Assembly (NCBI RefSeq): GCF_022965805.1
Contig: NC_133118.1
Span: 7,279,158 to 7,343,157, forward strand
Origin: Primulina eburnea
Lineage: Eukaryota > Streptophyta > Magnoliopsida > Lamiales > Gesneriaceae
Direction of reading: 5' to 3'
Length of the DNA stretch: 64,000 bases
Under the pieces are notes generated by a model that saw only the letters and a list, made by a program, of their open reading frames with translations, had not been told where the DNA came from and made no database searches. The position numbers and the translations under genes were made by a program. Position 1 is the stretch's first letter. Every line of letters starts with the position of its first letter. Of the stretch, positions 53,851 to 64,000 are shown one piece after another.

Positions 53851-54143
53851 GCGCATATGCGCGACATTCATCGGCGCATGTGCGCGAGACACAATTCTTG
53901 GCGCGTGTCTCGGCAACACCTCTCGCGCATATGCGTGCCACTCATCCGCGCATGTGCGCCAAAGCTTCTGGACGTCCCGCGCATGTGCGCGCAGTGAAGT
54001 CGCGTATGTGCGCGCATGGTTCTGGACTTAACTTTGGCTACTGGACACCTCGCGCATATGCGCGCCCACACGCCGCGCATATGCGCCCAGTGTTCTGCCT
54101 CCTCCGCGCATGTGCGCCTATACATATCGCGCATGTGCGCGAG
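53851..54143. repeat. CGCGCATATGCGCG palindrome array in E3 3' LTR
   Basis: About twelve copies or part-copies of the palindrome CGCGCATATGCGCG and its G-variant CGCGCATGTGCGCG are spaced 15-40 bp apart, upstream (in LTR sense) of the (TA)n tract. ORFs rich in Ala-His-Met-Arg here are artefacts of the repeat. Confidence 0.88.
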
Positions 54144-54294
54144 GACTTGTCTTGGCACCTTTGTCAATTCTTTTCTTGACTTTCCCAGGATGATTCGTTC
54201 TGTCTATAATCGTCTCGATTAATCTATAAATCATTTCAGATTAATCTCAGATTACGGTAATAAAATCTCGGGCATTACAATTTCCCCCTCTTAG

Positions 54295-56875
54295 TTCTGA
54301 GTTCGTCCTCGAACTCGCAAGTAATCAATTCAGATATATCAGAAAACTGTATACAGAGTTTTAAATCAAAACTCTCATCTTACTGAATCCATTCTGAAAT
54401 CTCCTTCTTGTATCAATCTCTGATTTCAAATCTGGAATAAGACTTCATGAAGTATATTATCATAATACTTTTCAATTTAATTTTGACAAAATCAATCTTG
54501 CCATGTGGGTTATACAACATCCATATAAACCACTCCATAGTCTATAATGATTCAATACAGCCAACCATCATTAACTATGCTGCTCTCGATCTAGGACATA
54601 TTCAATCCTCGACCTCAAATACCAATCATCATCATCCGATGTTGGTTTATGACATCTGTTCTTTCTGAACTATCTTCATCTTCCTTCGAATTTCTTCAAA
54701 AGAATTAGAAATCTGTAGTATTCACTGTATACCGTCCTGACTAAAACTACCTCATTACCCATCTGATAAGCCGATAGCTATTGTCATGTCATGATAATAA
54801 GTCATATCAATTAGTGCTAACATCCAGCACTAAAGCTGTACAAAAATCTTCCAATATCTGGCTAATACGTTCTGACGGTCTGTCAATCTGTAAAACCATC
54901 TAAGAGAGAATTTATGATATACTCTATCACGAATACAAACTCAAGCAAAATCACAATCTGACATAATCTACTGTGGCATTCTGATCTTTCTGACCACTTT
55001 TCTGACATCAATCTGTGTCATTGGGTCATGTTTGTACGTAATCTGGTACAAACTGATAGCTATAGATTGAACAATCTGTCAATCTTAATCATATCATATT
55101 ACACAATCTGTAAAAATGACGGTAATTTCATTACACAGGCTATAGAAATGTACTCCCATTTCTATTTAGAATTTCATAATTCTGTAATAAATCTTCTAAT
55201 TTCTATCTTTCTGTCTTTTCTGTTAGCAATTCAGACATATCCGTATAATTTCGGCCAACATTTCAGTACAATTCTGTTATAACTGATCTCATCTGTCTAT
55301 ATCACAACTATCTGTTCGTATACAATACATTCTCAATCATCAGACTGAACACTGAATCCATGACTGTAAGCTTCTGACAATATCTGTTCTTTCTGATTCG
55401 AACTATTTGATATACACAAATCAGTTAATAATATAAATTAAAGAGGAAATACCTACCTGATATTCGGCTCTGACTATCAATATCAAGCTTTGCTGTACAA
55501 TTCTGACACATCTGACATCACAGAATGATCAATCTCATACGCAACACAAAATCACATATCTGTTACTCTGTTCTGACTTTTACAATCAAGTTCTGAACAT
55601 TCTGATCCCATTCTTGAATTACTGTAATTCTTGAATTCAATTCTGATTCGGTTAAAACTGTATATACTCCCTTTAGTTCACACTAATCTGTAGCATATAC
55701 GGATTCAAAACAACAGTAATATCAAATCAGACACGAAATATCAATATCTTATACAGATCTAGTGAGTTCAGTGAACTCATAAAACAAGGATTTCCGGTAA
55801 ATATCTTCATGTCATTCTGCTCAACTGCTATATCTTATCTGCAAATAAAATATGCTCCCCAAAACAATATAAGATGTCTCAAATACTGATTTAGAGCAAT
55901 AACAATACTCAGCAGATATAAAGCAACAGTCACATAAAATAATCTACCCAATCAGACAAAATATATCTCTGACAATTCTGACATTTCTGAACTTTCTGGT
56001 CTTTCTGATATCAGTATCTTATCAGTCAATGATTGCAATCTCAACTGTAACGAAATCAATCTGTATACTAACTTCAGATATCGCATACTCTGAATACAAT
56101 CTGTTTCAAACGGAATTCTTATCTGAATAATTTCTGTATACAAGAATCATAATTCTCAGAATATTTAATATGATCTTTCAAATATTCTTTCAATTCATTT
56201 TGTATCATTCTATATAGTCAATACCATTCTGTACTAAATCTACTATACAACAATACCTGATCTCCATTCAATTTCTGAAATTTATCTTTCTGATATAACT
56301 CAATTCTGAAATCTTATCTAGGCAAACATCAGCCAACTTGTATAATACTGACCAATCTGTCAATACTATGCTCGATTTCAGTAAATCTACTGAATACATA
56401 AGGATACCATCTGTTCCTTTCTGTATCAATCGAGTCATAGACAACACAGATATCAAAGGAATTCGAAATCTAGAATCCTTACTGTGAAATCTCTACTCAT
56501 CAGCCATATCTGGTCTGAATCTTATTCTTTTCTAACTGGAATCTATCATAGTTCTGTACTTGTTCAGCATATACATATCAATAATGCGTTCAAATCAGAA
56601 AACACAAGTACATCATAATCTATCTCTATTTCATGCTCATCTTACTGCGGTATACAATATATACAGAAATCTCTGATATCAACATTTCCTCAACAAGCAA
56701 GGACATCAATACTACAGTACATATAAACCTAACAGATACAGCATATTTCCATGCAACTCAGTCACAGATATTCTTAAAAAATGCATTAGTATATATCAAT
56801 ACATATGCAATAAAATCATAAAGAATAGCACCTGTTGTGAATTCTGGATCGGTGTTTTCAATTGAACTTTGTTCC
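54295..56875 (-). pseudogene. Degenerate E3 pol region
   Basis: In the place of protease-RT-integrase. Only scraps can be matched to E2, for example 56456-56268, where the TRLIQKGTDG...YSVDLLKS segment corresponds to E2 [10 protein letters not shown]...YSVDLLKT just after protease. The rest is drifted, TCTGA-rich sequence with stops in every frame. Confidence 0.75.
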
Positions 56876-57236
56876 CTACAATCTTCGGGAACGCTTCTGG
56901 GGACAGACTTTAGCAAAGTGTCCCGGCTGTCCACAAATATTGCATCTACCAGTCACTCCCTGGCATTGCTCAGTGGGATGTCTCCCTCCGCAAGTCCTGC
57001 AATATACTCCAGTATAACTCGGGCTAGATCCACTGGAGCTAGAGGAACCACTTCCCAACTTCTTGAATGACTTCTTTCGAACTTTCAGCAAATCTTGCTT
57101 CCCACTCGTACTGCCGTGATCATATCGAAGAGGGGATTGCTGTGTCTGAGGTGGCTTCACACACAACCTTGTCAATTGTCTAATCAGACTCGCCTCCGCT
57201 CTCTTCGCTCTACTCAAGATGTCCGCAAAATGGTAA

Positions 57237-58668
57237 TGTAGTAACCCGAATTCCAAATTGGGTAATTAACGGATTAATGGTGATTAAGAAGGTTTAATGT
57301 GTAATTTTGACCGTGGTCATGATCGGACGGACCGAAGATGGTTCGGTAGCACCGAAGAGTTCGGACGATCCGAAGTAGGTTCGGTGGATCCGATCATGAG
57401 GTGTCAAGAGTTGATCGACACGTCAGTTTACATGCAAGTTCGGATAATCCGAAGTGTAGGTTCGGTGGATCCGATCATGAGGTGTCAAGAGCCGATGGAC
57501 ACGTAGGAGTTCGGACGTTCCGAAGTGGGTTCGGTGGATCCGAACATAGCCTATAAATAGTGCTCGGATTTCCTCATTTTGCATTGCAAATTCTTGAGTT
57601 GTGTCTCATATTTGATAGGTTTGGAAGGTTTCTAGGGTTAGTTGTCGGCCGAGCGATAGCCAAGAGCTGCCAGGATTGGTAGCGTAGCGACGCCTGAGTT
57701 ACGAGACAATCGACATCAAAGGGCTGTCGACGGACGAAGGTAAACCCTAAACCTTTGGTAGTACTGGTTTTGCTAGTCGAGCATGGTAGTATTGTTCATT
57801 GGGTATGCTTTTGATGCGTAGGCTTGTTCTAGACCTGATTAGCAGTGTTGCGTAAGGCTAGGCTTGCTGTGATAGAGGTACGAAAGTACTATCCGAGATA
57901 TCCTGGTCGAGTATACATCCTTATATGTGTTGCATGATTATGTGGTGCATTGATATATGTCATATGATGCATGCTATTATGTCACGTTTTATGATGCATG
58001 TTGCATTTCATGTTGAGCCGTATCTCCTTCGAGATAGCCTTTATGTTGAGCTGTATCTCTTTCGAGATAAGCTATATCTTGTGGGGCCGCTCAGCCCTGT
58101 CTTGTCTTGTGGACGCATGGACACCGAGAGTACACAGTGGCCGACGGGTCCGGAGGGCTTCGGTGATCCGGGACATTTTAGGTCCACGTCTGTTCTTTTA
58201 GTGGATGCAGTGACCCAGAGGAGTACCGCGCGGCACTATCCACTTGGCGCCTCTAGACTGAGCATTTTGAGATCCTTTGTTACTCCTGTTTCTTGACTAC
58301 CCTGGTATCATATCATAGCATGTGCATTTCATATAGGCTTGTATACTCATGCTTTTGTACTGGGCGTTCTTATCGCTCACGTCCTCGGTTTTGTTTATCT
58401 TGGACACCCCATTCCCACGGGGCAGGCCTCAGGTCGGATGGCTCGGGAAGAGCAGGAGGAGGACAGTGAGTAGCTGGTTGGTTTAGTTTTCAGTACTATT
58501 CTATTCGATATGGTTGTACCGAATATATTTTGAGTTGTTCTGATTTCGATTGGGTTGTATAACTACTGTCGTTGGCCATATTTCCGCTGTTATCTCTGAT
58601 TATTATTAATTAAGTTAGTTGCATGCTTATTTCTTGATTAGTAGGTGATTCTGGAACGGGTCACTACA
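57237..58668 (+). mobile_element. Solo gypsy LTR inside E3 gag
   Basis: Starts TGTAGTAACCCGAATTCC, ends GGTCACTACA, 1432 bp. Exact 5-bp duplication GGTAA (57232-57236 and 58669-58673). Related to the E5 LTR: both contain GGGGCCGCTCAGCCC followed by a GGAC...CGAGAG...CCGACGGG block, and both have a CCTATAAAT TATA box (here at about 57551). Carries its own inverted-repeat array upstream of that TATA box. Confidence 0.9.
57321..57540 (+). repeat. TTCGGA/TCCGAA hairpin array before the TATA box
   Basis: Three perfect 6-bp-stem hairpins TTCGGA-N3-TCCGAA at 57360, 57439 and 57510, plus related TTCGGTGGATCCGA units and a repeated GATCATGAGGTGTCAAGAG block. The TATA box TATAAATA follows at about 57552. 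Confidence 0.85.
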
Positions 58669-59119
58669 GGTAAGGTCGCTGCAAATTCATAAATGCAACT
58701 ACCTCCGAATTCAGCCCTCTGATTAAATGATTTACTATAGCTTCATCATTTCCAGCTACATGAGGAGCAAAATGCAGTAGAGTAGAGAATTTGGCAGTAT
58801 ATTCGTCAATATTTAGCTGTCCTTGGCTCAAATTCTCAAACTCTAATTTCTGGTCCTCTCGGTACGAAGCTGAGAAAAATCTTCGATAGAATTCAGTTCT
58901 GAATATTTCCCACGAAATCACTGTACCTCTCTGTGCCCACATTCTTCTACTGGTAATCCACCAACTCCCGGCGGCTTCTCGTAACTGGTAAGGCACCATT
59001 TTAACCCTCTGTTCATCTGTACAATCAAGTAAATCAAACAAGATTTCTATGTTCTGACAATCTTCAGATGTCTCGGTACCATTCAGAACCGGCGGCTGTA
59101 ATAACTCAAATTCTTTCAT

Positions 59120-59542
59120 CTTTTCTTCTAACTGAGTTTTTGATACATCTCTCTGTTCAGACGAAGTACTGCCCTTTTCTGAAATTCTTCGAGGCGGTAT
59201 ATCTGAATATCAAACAGATTAGTACACAATCTATACAATCTGTCTCAGCCCTCCTCTGATCATATACCTCTGATTCAGACTCGGTTCTGATCCAGGCTTA
59301 GTAATTACATGCTGCAATCAACTCAGATAACAAGCAACATGTAATAGGAAAAGCAATAAATCATGCTAGCACACATCATACAAGTCAACATTGACATAAA
59401 TCTCATGCTAGCAATCACATGCAAGGAAGAAAATTCAATCTACCCCGCTCATTCTCTTCTATCTCAATCTAACTCAGTCTAAAGGATCTATCAATTCTGA
59501 CTATCTCAATCTAAAGGAACTATCAGCTCTGATACCACCTGT
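59120..59542 (-). other. E3 leader with PBS
   Basis: Non-coding leader between the 5' LTR and gag; PBS at 59526-59537. Confidence 0.75.
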
Positions 59543-61229
59543 TGTGGGGACCCGGATGCTAATCATCTTTTTAATCATCATTGGGATTTAATTATCAGTT
59601 CTGATAAACAGGGTCTAAAAATTTTTCTTTTTAAAATGCATCTGCGGAAGGTAATGGAATCTAAATAATATACATCTCTGTATAAAAACTACATTTCAGT
59701 AGAAAAGTACAATATTGTACAAACTAGATCTAAGGTTCAGTTACTAAATTCAAGTAATAAAACCAAGTCTACAATAAGTCCGGAATCACCACGCTACTCT
59801 TCTTCTCTCCTCATCCTCTTGACCCCGATCCAGCCCCACCTGTTGTCATGTACACATACAAAACAAGACAACAGCCGGATAACTCCGGTGAGAATAAATC
59901 TCAGTATAAAACATGGTAAGCATGTATGTACACATATATCTTATGAAACATGCTGACATTAACAAAATCAAAGGTAATAGATTTCATACTCATGAAATCA
60001 AATCAAATAAACATGCAACTCAAGTCAGATAAACATGCATATAAACAATCTAAATCATGAGACCTGCTATCATACTGAAAGCAGTAACAATGGGTTCCAT
60101 AGTCTATGAATCCCATTCATATACGCATGCAGTTCTAGTCAAATCATGTCTAGACTCGACTCCACTATAACTCTAGGGATCCCGGTGTGAATAAGACGTC
60201 AATGGCTGTCACCTACCCTCCCACTTGGGGTGACTGTACGTCTTATTCCTAGACTTCGGTCATATCTGTATCGAATAATCTACAATAGGAGGGTGTCTGC
60301 TCCTACGTAACGATACACCGAACGTCTAGAAGTCTGACTATCTGTCAAACTTTCCTATCTCAAATGCAATGTATAACAATCTGTAAACAAAGCATGTTCA
60401 TTTCAAAAGATTTGAATATAAATTCTATAAACAAATCATAATCATATCAGAAGATAAACAATAATCAAGTATGTGATTTTATTGGGAAACTAAATGAGAT
60501 CTGCTTGAGTTATATCTTCCCAGATATCACATGAATTATACCTTTGTCGTCCCTGTCTGACGAAGACGAAGTCTGGTATTCAACTCTGTCCATCTCAAAT
60601 CTGAAATGACAATATCGAATACAACGTATCAGTACATAACTCAATACACAATCTGTTCTGATCAATACTCAACTCAGTACATAATCTGATCAATATCTGA
60701 CCAATATAATCATGAATCTCAATCAATATCATATCTGATCAATCTAAATCGATACTGAATCTGATAAATCTAAATCAACTGATGTTTCAACGGCATAACG
60801 ATACTGTCTCGATAACCCCATCAGTCTAAATATCACAGATATAATATCAGACTTCGTAATCAATAACAATACCAGTCATAATCTCAATAACAATACAAGT
60901 CTGATATGAAATCTCAGTCAATATCTTTCGAAAATCATAACAATTACAGAAACAGTCTGTTCTTTAATCTGACTTCAATTCTATAATGTCTACGGCAGCA
61001 GAAACACCATATTTGAATCATATTCAGTTCTGACAACATCATAAATTCAAATCTTGTCTAAACGTAACAACACTTACGTCCAGTTGTAGCTGTCGTCGCT
61101 AAAAACACGATACCGGAGTCGGATTCAAAATCAGATGAACGGATCGTTCACAATCTCCAACGTTTCCCTCGGTTTCTTCTTTTTCCCTTCTCCTTCTTAT
61201 TTCTTTCTGATTCTTGCTGATTACGTCTG

Positions 61230-61306
<77 letters not shown>

Positions 61307-61783
61307 TTCATGCATGGCTAGAAACATGGCATACTCCTTTGTGCAGCACGTCTCGCGCATATGCGCGACATTCATCGGCGCATGTGCGCGAGACACAATT
61401 CTTGGCGCGTGTCTCGGCAACACCTCTCGCGCAGATGCGTGCCACTCATCCGCGCATGTGCGCCAAAGCTTCTGGACGTCCCGCGCATGTGCGCGCAGTG
61501 AAGTCGCGCATGTGCGCGCATGGTTCTGGACTTAACTTTGGCTACTGGACACCTCGCGCATATGCGCGCCCACACGCCGTGCATATGCGCCAAGTGTTCT
61601 GCCTCCTCCGCGCATGTGCGCCTATACATATCGCGCATGTGCGCGAGGACTTGTCTTGGCACCTTTGTCAATTCTTTTCTTGACTTTCCCAGGATGATTC
61701 GTTCTGTCTATAATCGTCTCGATTAATCTATAAATCATTTCAGATTAATTTCAGATTACGGTAATAAAATCTCGGGCATTACA
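59543..61783 (-). mobile_element. 5' LTR of E3
   Basis: 2241 bp, with (TA)n at 61237-61304 and palindrome array at 61355-61645. Length difference from its partner is mainly the TA tract. Confidence 0.9.
61355..61645. repeat. CGCGCATATGCGCG palindrome array in E3 5' LTR
   Basis: Same array as 53851-54143, with a few base changes inside the palindromes. Confidence 0.88.
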
Positions 61784-63976
61784 AAACCACTCATTGAAAA
61801 TAATCATATTGGCATATAAAACAGAATTCAGGATATTGCCATGACGTTTACTAATTTTTGGGTGTAAAATTATCGTTTTATCCTTAGACGTAAAATTTCA
61901 CGTTTTTGACATTTTCTTAATTTCATTGACTCTAATATTTTCCAAATAATTATTTAAGCTTACAATAATTTTCTCGTATTTTTATTTAGCTTAAATCGAG
62001 TACTTTTAATTTATATTTAAATAAGACGTACTATTGCATTTTAATCCCGAAATAAACCAAACTTTAATATAAAATTTACAAATTAAAAAAATGGACTTTT
62101 AATAATTATGTAAGCTGAAACCTAATTTTTCATAATTTTATTAAGCTTAAATCTAGGCGTTTCAATTAATTCGTTAATTAGCGTTTCGTACGGCGATTAA
62201 ATCCAGGATAAATCCAAAACTCGTTATTTTGATCCCAAATTTTAAACATAGCATTTTTAGTATTTATTCTACCCTTCTAAGTCATGATCCACACCCGTGG
62301 ACCCAGGGATTCAATTTTAGCTTTATTATTTTCGTTTTTGACATCTTATCAAACACACCGAGCCATCTCCTAATATACTCGAGCCACGCCCGAGCCAAAC
62401 CCTTGCCAACCCACCTAGGGACCTTATTGACCAATCCCAGCTCGTAAAACCAGCCTTGATCCGACCAAAAACTTCTGCCCCTCAACCCAATTACATACAT
62501 GTGTGCGTGTGTAGTGTCCCTGAACAAAAGGACTCCTAACTAGTCTAGGACTCCTCCCAACCCTTAACCACCGAGCCACCCTGACCATAACTGACCTTGG
62601 ACCACGCCCAGACCATACCCATACCAGCCCAATGCCTAGAACCCAGCAGCGAACCACCCGAAGCCAAGTCCCAGAACCTACGTGCTAAAGCTTCTCCTCA
62701 CGGTTCCAACTTGTCTTCCTCGAGCCAGCAGCGAACCATCCTCACCAGTCCCTAGCCCAGACCTTAACCATCTCCCTAGGACCCTGATGGACCACCTAGC
62801 TAGCCCCTTAGCCTCGCTGCACTACTCTCCCGAAGTCCAGCAGCGTACAACACATGGGGGAGAGTCCCACTTCACGTGGACTCTTCCCCAGCCCCTAGCT
62901 CGAACCCTAGCCGCCCTAGGGCCCTACCTAGCCTCTCAACACGACCCTAGCCAAGCTCCTACCAGCCTTGGCTGACCCGCAAGTCCCATGCACAGTAACC
63001 GAGCCATATGAATCAAGCAAAACCCAAGTGCCCTTCGGTCATCTCTTGGATAATCTCACGTTTTTCCAGCTTCCAAAGCCTAATTCATGGCATCCCATTA
63101 AATATCATACAAGCATGGTTTTAAATCAATAAACACAAGCTAAACACATGCATATGTATAGTTACAAAAATCATAATTCGTGTGCTTGGTTTTCATTCAA
63201 AAAATGCTTAAACAAATACTATGGTGTGATAGATGTTTGAATGAGAGAATATGGCGTGTCTTTGCGTATTGAATGCACGAATTCTCGTTGACGATTGCGA
63301 AAAACGACGACAAGACCCTAGGCTTGAAACTTCCTTGCAAATTCTCGATTTATCTTCTCAAAATATTGTATGTGTTGTGTCGTGTGCTGAAGTGTTTTGG
63401 GAGAGAATTTTGATTGCATTGGGGAGGTGGGGCGTGTGATGTGATGAATTGGGGTGGGGTTTTGTACATTAAATACTAATTAAAAACACTAACAAAAGTT
63501 TAGGACCATTAGGAAGTTAATTAAGTCCAATTAAGCTCATTAGCGCTTAATTAAAATATTAAAAATAATTTTGTTTAAATAAGTTTGTAATTTATTAGCC
63601 GGGTTGTCAAAAAGTTCGTATTTTTGTTGAAAAACCAACACCGATAAAATTTATGTTTCGGCATATAAAATCACCTCAAAACCTCTTATTTTCAAAAATA
63701 AGAAAAAGGCATCACCTTTAATTTAAATAATTAAAAATAATTATTTTAATAAAACATTTTCTATTTTTCAGCCCTCGATCTCCGGTCCTCGATCGCAACT
63801 CGAATAACCTTTAAAAATACATTTTAATGCAACCATCTAGAAAAATATATTTTAAACATGCAAATATGCACAACATAATTAATTCAGACAATTAAAATAT
63901 TTAATTAAAATACAAGAGAATTTAATAATTGCACGCATGTGGTTCGCGTGGACCTTCGAATTTTCGGGGTGTTACA
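61784..63976 (-). mobile_element. E4 3' LTR, main part
   Basis: Minus-strand LTR starting TGTAACACCCCGAAAATTC at 63976. Its sequence at 63590-63710 matches the E1 LTR at about 9700-9840, and 61800-61850 matches E1 at about 19890-19960. Relative to E1 about 0.65 kb seems missing near the E3 insertion point. ORFs at 62229-63439 are within the LTR and not supported. Confidence 0.75.
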
Positions 63977-64000
63977 ATCTTCCTCCCTTAAATTGAATTT
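63977..64000 (-). other. Polypurine tract of E4 (element continues beyond window)
   Basis: The plus strand reads ATCTTCCTCCCTTA next to the LTR, so the minus strand is a purine run. This shows the LTR is a 3' LTR and the internal domain lies to the right. Confidence 0.65.

Larger units (their letters stand above)
56876..59119 (-). pseudogene. E3 gag, interrupted by a solo LTR
   Basis: The N-terminal part, 59119-58674, starts MKEFELLQPPV and shows GSWWI and FRTEFYRRFF as in E2 Gag; a few residues are missing near DCQNIEI relative to E2. The C-terminal part, 57236-56876, has the RAKRAEASL end of capsid, a serine-rich linker and two zinc-knuckle-like clusters ending CPQKRSRRL. The parts lie in one frame with no stop between them apart from the solo LTR and its duplicate. 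Gag would be about 268 residues and end with its own stop, not fused to pol. Confidence 0.85.

Noticed and set aside
53851..54143. Regularly spaced palindromes suggesting a CRISPR-like array
   Set aside because: The repeats are near-perfect palindromes with irregular short spacing, sit in a eukaryotic LTR and occur twice as part of the two LTRs. No cas genes.
62229..63439. Several ORFs of 60-97 codons at the right end
   Set aside because: They lie within the E4 LTR, which is shared with the E1 LTR where the frames are not kept.

Overview
This is a plant nuclear genome window, most likely a eudicot. It is AT-rich, has spliced genes with short AT-rich introns, and is packed with nested Ty3/gypsy and Ty1/copia LTR retrotransposons, an L1-type LINE, a TRIM and a hAT-like MITE. 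Nothing bacterial or organellar was seen. Only one host gene is recognisable: a LysM receptor-like kinase of the CERK1/NFR1 (chitin and symbiosis receptor) clade on the minus strand. It runs from an ATG at 49865 to a stop at 21085, about 28.8 kb for a coding length of about 1.8 kb. Eleven exons can be placed to the base. The kinase exons are all open and carry every catalytic motif. Only the junction of the tiny exon 2 with exon 3 is problematic.

Layout. (1) 1-20.8 kb: a transposon nest downstream of the gene. A minus-strand Ty1/copia element (5' LTR 3081-5152, gag to 1264, running off the window) sits in the RT of an older plus-strand chromovirus-type gypsy (E1, 5153-9435 plus its 3' LTR). 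E1 was also hit by a gypsy LTR that is now a solo LTR (6873-8724, TSD AGTGG). Its own 3' LTR was split by a full-length minus-strand gypsy (E2, 10144-18739, TSD GCAAA). (2) 21.1-49.9 kb: the receptor gene. Its introns hold a complete but dead antisense Ty1/copia (24442-29257, TSD CTCAA), an LTR-like block (31.1-32.5 kb), an L1-type LINE (32.8-43.5 kb), a very young gypsy (E5, 34300-41584, TSD ATCCA, LTRs about 99.5% identical) inserted into that LINE's RT, a 2.5-kb solo LTR (44696-47209, TSD TAAAA) and a TRIM (47752-48261). (3) 49.9-51.85 kb: the gene promoter, with two W-boxes, a (TA)n tract and a hAT-like MITE. (4) 51.85-64 kb: a second nest. A minus-strand gypsy 3' LTR of the E1 family (E4) is split by E3 (52012-61783, TSD AAACC). 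E3 has nearly identical LTRs, a readable gag and a ruined pol, and itself contains a solo LTR (57237-58668, TSD GGTAA).

The most unusual structural signal is shared by several unrelated-looking LTR sequences. Directly upstream of a TATA tract or TATA box in U3 each carries an array of short, GC/CpG-rich inverted repeats. The array position is conserved but the palindrome sequence differs completely between families (6999-7165; 11661-11925 and 18423-18611; 53851-54143 and 61355-61645; 57321-57540). For the host gene the main observations are an exon-2 reading-phase clash that would force exon skipping, a weak GC donor, or a truncated secreted ectodomain, and a YAQYG activation-segment motif typical of symbiosis-competent CERK1/NFR1 proteins.
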